64,000 nucleotides of DNA from Paenibacillus_AR sp051594765 (GTDB taxonomy: Bacteria; Bacillota; Bacilli; Paenibacillales; NBRC-103111). Position 1 is the first letter of the stretch; the number at the start of each line of letters is the position of its first letter. The DNA is taken from positions 372,001 to 436,000 of the forward strand of contig NZ_JBPPGJ010000002.1 of NCBI RefSeq assembly GCF_051594765.1, written 5' to 3'. Of this stretch, positions 58,588 to 64,000 are shown in pieces. A program made the translations under genes and the position numbers. The notes beneath the pieces are model-generated. The model was not told the DNA's origin and made no database searches. It saw only the letters and a program-made list of their open reading frames with translations.

Positions 58588-61500
58588 ATGAGACATTCAC
58601 AATCCCCTTCCGATAAGAAGGAACGCCTTCTTCATCTCCTGGTCCAGGTCTGCATCGGCGTCCTGGTCGCGCTGGCCACCTGGAACGTATGGTATCCATC
58701 TGGTTATTTGGTGTTCAGCGATTTTGACTTTGGGATCAACGACCGTACGTATATCACCCGGATTTTCGGGCTGTTCAACGAGTATTTTTCATCCACGAAC
58801 TTTTTCAATTTATCCCGGCTCGATTTTATTTTCCCCTTTTACCTGCTATCTGTAGGCTTCGGCTCCCTGCTGCCGCATTTCCTGCTTCGAAGCCTGATTC
58901 TGTTCTGTCTGGTCTTCTCAGCCCTGAGCATGTTCAGGCTATGCCGCACGCTGCTTCAGCAGCACTTCGGTGACTTCCGAAGCCCGCTGCACCTGGCCGG
59001 ACTCATGATTCCCTCCCTGTTTTATGCCTTGAATCCATGGGTGATCATCCGGCTTCAGCACATTTTTCTTGTGGTCGGTTATGCCTTCTTCCCGTTGGTC
59101 ATCCTCTATTTCCTGAAGCTTCTGAACTATAAGAGCCCCGAGGATGCGCCCCTTCCGGAAGCCACGATGGAGGAAACAGGGACTAGGCGGGGGAAAGCAC
59201 GCCATCGCCACTTCCGGCGCAAGCATGCGGTGGGAGAGCATATTCTTGCCGTCAAGCTTGCATTTGTATTCAGTCTGGGCTGTGCGGCCATCCATTACTT
59301 TTTTTATTACTCCATCACCATGGGACTCCTATGGCTCGTTTTCCTGTGCAGAGATCTAATGAACCGTTCCGGCCCGGCTCTAAGCGTCTGGAAGCATTAT
59401 TGGCGGAAGCTGCTTATTATGGGACTGTGGGTTGTTCCCTTCATTTCCTACTGGCTCATCCCTTATTTCGCATCCACCTTCTTTTTGTCCATCGAACCGC
59501 AAAACGTCAATGTTTCGGATACGCTTACTCTTTTCTCCCGATACAGCGACATTCCACATGTGCTCTATCTGGCTTCCTATTGGTGGCCCATGTTCAATAC
59601 CCAACACTATTTGGATACGGGCTTCTGGATCGGAGGCGGCGTATTCCTGGCCCTTATCGCCTACACCGTCTTTTACCGGTACGGCTGGCACTTCTATATC
59701 CGCTTGTTCACTTGGTGCGCCGCCGTCAGCCTGTTAATCGCTCTGGGAGTGAATACGGCCGTCATTCGTGATGTCAATGTCTTCGTCGTGACCAAGATTC
59801 CGATTATCGGGCATATCTTCCGGGACCCGAACAAGCTGATCGGGCCGATGGCTCTCTTCTTCGCCGTCCTCCTCTCCTTCGGCATTGACCGGTTCGTTCA
59901 TTTCCTTGAATATTCCGGCTACCATGCCCTGGTCCGCATCAGCTTCATCCTGCTTCTCCTGCTGTGCCTCGTGGGATATTACCGTCCTTACGAATACATA
60001 TTCGCCGACAACTACTATGCCGGACGGAGCGTGCCCAAGGCCTATACGGAGGTGCAGGACCGCTATCTTCCAGGGGGCAAGATTCTGTGGAATCCGACCA
60101 TGGAGAACATGCTCGTCTCCAACGGCATCTCCAGCTATGACTGGAACACGACGGACACGGAGATGAAGATGAAGTCCAGCGGAGACTTCCACATGTACTC
60201 CAGCCATAAGCCCACCATCACGCAGAACGAGGGAAACTCGGGGATTATATCTTACCTCCATTCCTTCATCCAATCTCTCTTGGATACGGGGGGAGCACAG
60301 CATCTGGGTTCCCTCCTCTCCTGGTCCGGGTTTAATGAACTGGGCTTCCATCAGGATGTGTACGGCCAAGACGAACGGCAGCAGTACAATCTGAAGGTCC
60401 TGGAATCCCAGCCCGACTTGTCGCTTCACTACAGGAACGACCCGATCCGGCTGTATCGCACCCCCGACACGCAAGCGGATTTGTCCGCCTCCAACCGTTT
60501 GGTGTATGCCACCAATGGACTCAGCAGCCTTATGGGGCTGCTGGATTACCGCGCCCGGCTGAAGCTGGAGACCAAAGAGACCGCTCTCGTCTGGGCCCCG
60601 CAGAGGCTTCAGCAGCCCTCCCTCGCCGATCAAGACTTGATCGTGGGCGACAGCTGGCATGATATGGCCTTCCCCTTATTGGACAGGAAGTTCTTCTCCT
60701 TTCCCTTCCAGGTCATTAACACGGGAAACCCCTACAATGGCTGGGCGAAGACCTATATGAAGACACCGGACTGGAGCTGGCTCATCAAATCCAACCATAT
60801 TCAGACCAACGAATGGGATTACGACTATGGAGAAGGAATTGCTTATACCTACACCTCCAGCCGGGTAGCGGAGCCCTCCTACAAAGCCGATCTGATCAAG
60901 GGAAAGCCGATTGTCACCACAAAAGACCTATGGGACAACTTCTTCGTCCCGGATAATCCGAGTCTCTTCTCGCTCCAATATACTCCGGACTCGGGCCAGG
61001 AGGATGCCGTGCTGTCCGGAACCGTCTCGAAGTATTCCGGAGGCTCCGCCATTTGGCAGACGGCCCACTCCAAACGGATTCACTTTGACGGAGCTGCGCC
61101 GCAGTTCCTTCGTATCGAAGCCGTGGTTTCCGGTATTCATGCCGGGAAGATGCATTTTAAAGTCAAGTTTCTAAACGAGGCTCTGGAGGAGCTCCAGGTG
61201 GCCTACATCAATAAGGACAGCTCGGATGCCAATTTCACCAAGGCCCGGATGTACAACGATACGGCCGTTCCGGAGGATACCCGGTATATGGAGGTTCAGC
61301 TTCTCAGCTCCGATGATACCAGTCAAAATATTTACTTTACCATCCATGATTTTCAGATCAGCGACATCTCCGCTTCCGTCGTGCCGAACCGGCTGACGGT
61401 GGCCGTTCCAACCGCAGCCGCCGATAGCTCCTCCAGCTATCGCACCTTTATCCGGCTGTTCCGGTCCGTTTCGGGGGGAAGCCTGTCCGTTGCCGATTCA

Positions 61501-63012
61501 ACCGGGCGTTCGATGAGCTTGAATACCCGCAGCTCTGAAAACCGTCTGGTATGGGTGGATCTGGGGGAACTACCCTTGAACGGCAAGCTGGACATCACCC
61601 CCATGAGCGGTTTGAATGTGGTCAACGCCGTCATCACCATTCCTGCAGCACAATATGCAACGATCCGTGAAGACTTGTCACAGCGTTTGCGAGGCTCTCA
61701 GGCGGACATCAGTCTGGTCTCGCAGCACTATACCGTGGACTCCCCAATCCGCTTGGACACTATGTCCGATATACGGACTTATCCGAATACCTTGATGGAA
61801 TCCTTCGTCCCTGTCACGTCCGGCACGGTCTCGAAGACGATCGATATCCTGCGGGAGGGCAAGTATTCCTTCTTACTGAACGGTTCAATTCCAGACGGCA
61901 GCCGGGTCCGGATCTCCTTTCTTCCTGAGACCGGAGGGGCTCCCGTCGTTCTGGAGCCTGCGGCGGCGGCACCCGTACAGGTGAATCGCAGCATGGAGGG
62001 CCTTTACAACGAGGTGAAGGTTGAAGAGAACCACTACTTCCTTCGTCTCCGGAATCAGGCGCTTCCCGGCTGGGATGTGAAGGAATATGCCTTCAAGCCC
62101 GTCCTGCTTCATCAAGGATCCTATAAGATCGAGATGTCCGTGCAATCCGCAGCACCCAATCAGGCACAGCTGAAAAGCGCTCACGTGCTAGGTGACGATG
62201 AGATTCGAGTTCCGGAGAATCAGATTGACCTGGAACAGAATCTGCTGACCTACTACATGATGAATCATGAGACGCTTTCCTTGAATTCCGCCGGCTTCAA
62301 CGCAGACGGTGCCCGCTTCCGCAGCGCCCGCACCTCCAGTCCCCGCTGGTTTATCATCGGCTTGAACCGCATTCCCGTGAAGAAGGGGCAGCTTCTCGTT
62401 TTCCAAGCCGAGGCGGGCTTCGAAAACCTGAAGAATCTGCATACCAAGCTCATGTTCTTAGACGGGAACGGACTGTTGGCGGAATCGAAATATACCGAGC
62501 TTATCGAAAAGCCCGGCTCCACCCGGTTCTATCTGATGACGGAAGCACCCGTAGACGGGTGGGTGCAACCCTGCTTCTTCTATAACGGGAACAAGGACCT
62601 CGATGGGATGCTGACCGTGCGCAGCTCCCAACTCTACATCGTGGATGATCTTGTGAAGCTGGAGAGCACCGCGATGCTTCCCGCCGAGGTGCAGCAGCCC
62701 TCCGCTGCCCCCGAGCTAACCGTTGATGCCGATGGCTTCCGTGCCCGCAACGCCCGGTATGTTATTTCGAACGAGGCCTATCATCCGATCTGGCAGCTGC
62801 ACGGTGACGGTATAGCCACGCCATTCTCCATGAACCTGCTGCACAACGGTTTTCAATTGGAATCTAACGACGCGTCCGGAAGGATCTCCATTCACCCCGT
62901 GTTAAACGGAATTTACATTCTGTTTCTCATCGTCTCCGTTCTCTTTCATCTTGCCGGGGCCGGACTGCTCGTTTACCACCGTCTCATCAGACCGTCAACC
63001 CCAGGAAAATAA
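58588..63012 (+). CDS. Giant membrane protein: GT-C-like membrane domain plus large extracellular region
   Basis: 1474 residues. About 10-12 membrane helices in residues ~15-475, with SDFDFGIND in the first outer loop (D45, D47), where GT-C glycosyltransferases carry acidic catalytic residues, and DVNVFVVTKIPIIGHIFRDPNKLIG later. Then ~960 extracellular residues of repeated beta-rich modules without Cys-rich motifs, and a last helix (~1440-1465) with a basic end. The layout is like mycobacterial AftD-type arabinosyltransferases (membrane part plus carbohydrate-binding modules), but sequence kinship was not shown. AAGGA precedes ATG 58588. A polyprenyl-linked sugar transfer to cell wall or surface glycan is inferred. 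Confidence 0.6.
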   Translation: MRHSQSPSDKKERLLHLLVQVCIGVLVALATWNVWYPSGYLVFSDFDFGINDRTYITRIFGLFNEYFSSTNFFNLSRLDFIFPFYLLSVGFGSLLPHFLLRSLILFCLVFSALSMFRLCRTLLQQHFGDFRSPLHLAGLMIPSLFYALNPWVIIRLQHIFLVVGYAFFPLVILYFLKLLNYKSPEDAPLPEATMEETGTRRGKARHRHFRRKHAVGEHILAVKLAFVFSLGCAAIHYFFYYSITMGLLWLVFLCRDLMNRSGPALSVWKHYWRKLLIMGLWVVPFISYWLIPYFASTFFLSIEPQNVNVSDTLTLFSRYSDIPHVLYLASYWWPMFNTQHYLDTGFWIGGGVFLALIAYTVFYRYGWHFYIRLFTWCAAVSLLIALGVNTAVIRDVNVFVVTKIPIIGHIFRDPNKLIGPMALFFAVLLSFGIDRFVHFLEYSGYHALVRISFILLLLLCLVGYYRPYEYIFADNYYAGRSVPKAYTEVQDRYLPGGKILWNPTMENMLVSNGISSYDWNTTDTEMKMKSSGDFHMYSSHKPTITQNEGNSGIISYLHSFIQSLLDTGGAQHLGSLLSWSGFNELGFHQDVYGQDERQQYNLKVLESQPDLSLHYRNDPIRLYRTPDTQADLSASNRLVYATNGLSSLMGLLDYRARLKLETKETALVWAPQRLQQPSLADQDLIVGDSWHDMAFPLLDRKFFSFPFQVINTGNPYNGWAKTYMKTPDWSWLIKSNHIQTNEWDYDYGEGIAYTYTSSRVAEPSYKADLIKGKPIVTTKDLWDNFFVPDNPSLFSLQYTPDSGQEDAVLSGTVSKYSGGSAIWQTAHSKRIHFDGAAPQFLRIEAVVSGIHAGKMHFKVKFLNEALEELQVAYINKDSSDANFTKARMYNDTAVPEDTRYMEVQLLSSDDTSQNIYFTIHDFQISDISASVVPNRLTVAVPTAAADSSSSYRTFIRLFRSVSGGSLSVADSTGRSMSLNTRSSENRLVWVDLGELPLNGKLDITPMSGLNVVNAVITIPAAQYATIREDLSQRLRGSQADISLVSQHYTVDSPIRLDTMSDIRTYPNTLMESFVPVTSGTVSKTIDILREGKYSFLLNGSIPDGSRVRISFLPETGGAPVVLEPAAAAPVQVNRSMEGLYNEVKVEENHYFLRLRNQALPGWDVKEYAFKPVLLHQGSYKIEMSVQSAAPNQAQLKSAHVLGDDEIRVPENQIDLEQNLLTYYMMNHETLSLNSAGFNADGARFRSARTSSPRWFIIGLNRIPVKKGQLLVFQAEAGFENLKNLHTKLMFLDGNGLLAESKYTELIEKPGSTRFYLMTEAPVDGWVQPCFFYNGNKDLDGMLTVRSSQLYIVDDLVKLESTAMLPAEVQQPSAAPELTVDADGFRARNARYVISNEAYHPIWQLHGDGIATPFSMNLLHNGFQLESNDASGRISIHPVLNGIYILFLIVSVLFHLAGAGLLVYHRLIRPSTPGK

Positions 63013-63050
63013 CAAAGCCCTCTGCCATTGGCAGGGGCTTTGTCGTTTTT
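63012..63050. terminator. Terminator shared by the giant gene and the GGDEF-like gene
   Basis: ACAAAGCCC pairs with GGGCTTTGT, inner CTGCCATTGGCAG, followed by T5. Confidence 0.85.
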
Positions 63051-63065
63051 CTGGCGCAGAATCTC

Positions 63066-63569
63066 TTAACGGGGATCATCGCGGTGCAGCGGAGGTAGAG
63101 CAAGCCTTCCGTAGGCCTCCTCCAGCAATTCAGGCAAGCTCCGGCTGTCGGGCGGGCAGTGAATGGCAGCACAGGACCATTCGATGTCCACAGGAAGCCG
63201 CTTGATCGCTTGGAAGATGTGGTGGCAATATTCCGGCACACGGTCCGCACCCACATCCGGTAGGAGCAGGATGAAGTCGTACCCGGACAGCCGGCAGACC
63301 CGATCCTCCTGCTGAAGCCCCCATTGAAGCTCCTTGACGAACCTGGAGAGAATCATATTGCCCTTCGCTCTGCCGAATCTCTCCTTCCACCGGTGGAACC
63401 CCCGGAAGTCAATTAAGAGGATCGTTAGCTGCTTCCCGCTTCTGCGTGCCTCATCAGCCAGTTCCGGGAAGATCTTCTCGGCATAGTGCCGATTATAGGT
63501 TCCGGTCGCTCTGTCGAAGATGGCGGTTGCCGGCCGCAGTCCGAACAGCTTGCTCCATATCCGCCGCAT
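63066..63569 (-). CDS. Degenerate GGDEF domain protein
   Basis: 167 residues, a bare domain. Fold landmarks of GGDEF proteins are present: DRATGTYNRHYAEKIF (~19-34), LLIDFRGFHRWKERFGRAKGN (metal-side Asp at 54) and RVCRLSGYDFILLLPD (~90-104). The active-site GG(D/E)EF has become SGYDF (~95-99), so diguanylate cyclase activity is doubtful; a nucleotide-binding or structural role is possible. Its stop is followed by a terminator, and its start touches the glycosyltransferase stop (shared base at 63569). Confidence 0.8.
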   Translation of the reverse strand: MRRIWSKLFGLRPATAIFDRATGTYNRHYAEKIFPELADEARRSGKQLTILLIDFRGFHRWKERFGRAKGNMILSRFVKELQWGLQQEDRVCRLSGYDFILLLPDVGADRVPEYCHHIFQAIKRLPVDIEWSCAAIHCPPDSRSLPELLEEAYGRLALPPLHRDDPR

Positions 63570-64000
63570 TACTTATGCTCCGCAACCGGCAGAGCGGTAG
63601 TGGGGGACCGCAGGCTCTTGTTGATGGCTCTTCTCTTCACAAGAGCATAATCCGCAAAGCCAATCAAGGACGACCATACCGCCCGCAGATTGACGCTGCT
63701 TTCCTCCGATAGATGTGTGAGCCGGACGGAGCATTCTTCGATCAAGTAGCCGGACATCTCAATGAGATCGGTCATTTCCAGCTCATAGAGAAATCCCGTC
63801 TCCGTTAGTCTGAGAAAGAGACGGCGTGCCAGGTCCCCATGATACAATTTACAGCCGAATTGGGTATCCGATATCCGGTGACCCAAGACCAGCTTGCGCA
63901 GAACGAATAATCCCAGCGTCATCGCAGATCGACCGAAGCCCCTGGTTCTCGAACATACCTTATCTCCAAATGCGGTTACATAGACCGCCCCTACCTTCTC
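63569..64000 (-). CDS. Family 2 glycosyltransferase (dolichyl-phosphate sugar type), 5' end outside window
   Basis: C-terminal 143 codons seen. The frame is open to the window edge and continues MTLGLFVLRKLVLGHRISDT, then QFGCKLY: the DTQFGCKL stretch is the acceptor-loop signature of dolichyl-phosphate beta-glucosyltransferase-like and prokaryotic DPG/DPM-type GT2 enzymes. The remainder has FLYELEMTDLIEMSGYLIEEC and ends in a basic segment without a clear membrane helix. Upstream residues EKVGAVYVTAFGDK are consistent. It probably makes a lipid-linked sugar for the neighbouring GT-C-like protein. Confidence 0.85.
   Translation of the reverse strand, partial: EKVGAVYVTAFGDKVCSRTRGFGRSAMTLGLFVLRKLVLGHRISDTQFGCKLYHGDLARRLFLRLTETGFLYELEMTDLIEMSGYLIEECSVRLTHLSEESSVNLRAVWSSLIGFADYALVKRRAINKSLRSPTTALPVAEHK

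Overview
The window reads as chromosome of an aerobic, GC-rich, spore-forming Firmicute of the Paenibacillaceae type. The reasons are strong AGGAGG-type ribosome binding sites, frequent GTG/TTG starts, a KinB-like sensor kinase, the YuaF/flotillin pair, CcpA-type cre boxes, Fur boxes and many rho-independent terminators. The genus call is inference from gene content. No tRNA, rRNA, insertion sequence, integrase or CRISPR array was seen.

Layout. 1-9.3 kb: a flotillin (cut by the window edge) with its NfeD partner; two ferritin-like proteins; thiamine pyrophosphokinase; and a five-gene operon (8270 down to 4827) of a small protein, an exported Ser/Thr-rich protein, a glutathionylspermidine-synthase-like ATP-grasp enzyme, a signal-anchor protein and a DUF350 membrane protein, resembling the E. 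coli ygiBC/yjfCLM neighbourhoods. 9.4-16.8 kb: a KinB-like kinase, a UMF1-type transporter, and a large secreted carbohydrate-active protein divergent from an AraC regulator with two cre-like boxes between them. 16.8-30.1 kb: a complete uptake [NiFe]-hydrogenase locus. A NreBC-like two-component pair with a cysteine-rich sensor domain precedes hyaA-hyaB-hyaC-hyaD, an unusual Rieske-like protein with Cys in place of His, and hypA-B-F-C-D-E; a DoxX-type membrane protein with a Rex/Fnr-like box at its promoter follows.

30.2-39.9 kb: iron acquisition. A siderophore importer (binding protein plus two permeases, no ATPase), an AraC regulator, an amino-acid permease and an EfeM-EfeB-EfeU iron system, with three Fur boxes. 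40-50 kb: housekeeping and small proteins (DUF554, xpt, gamma-carbonic anhydrase, collagen-like protein, DUF421), an amber-interrupted small gene, epoxide hydrolase plus MarR, KDPG aldolase plus KDG kinase, an AbrB-type membrane protein and a palindromic intergenic repeat. 50-55 kb: topoisomerase III, an RNase-H-fold-like protein, an HXXEE membrane protein and inositol monophosphatase. 55-64 kb: a cell-surface glycan locus with glycosyltransferases, a flippase-like protein, a 1474-residue GT-C-like membrane protein and a degenerate GGDEF protein.

The most unusual items are the ATP-grasp/DUF350 operon, the all-Cys Rieske-like protein and Cys-rich sensor kinase of the hydrogenase locus, the giant GT-C-like protein, and the amber-interrupted small gene.
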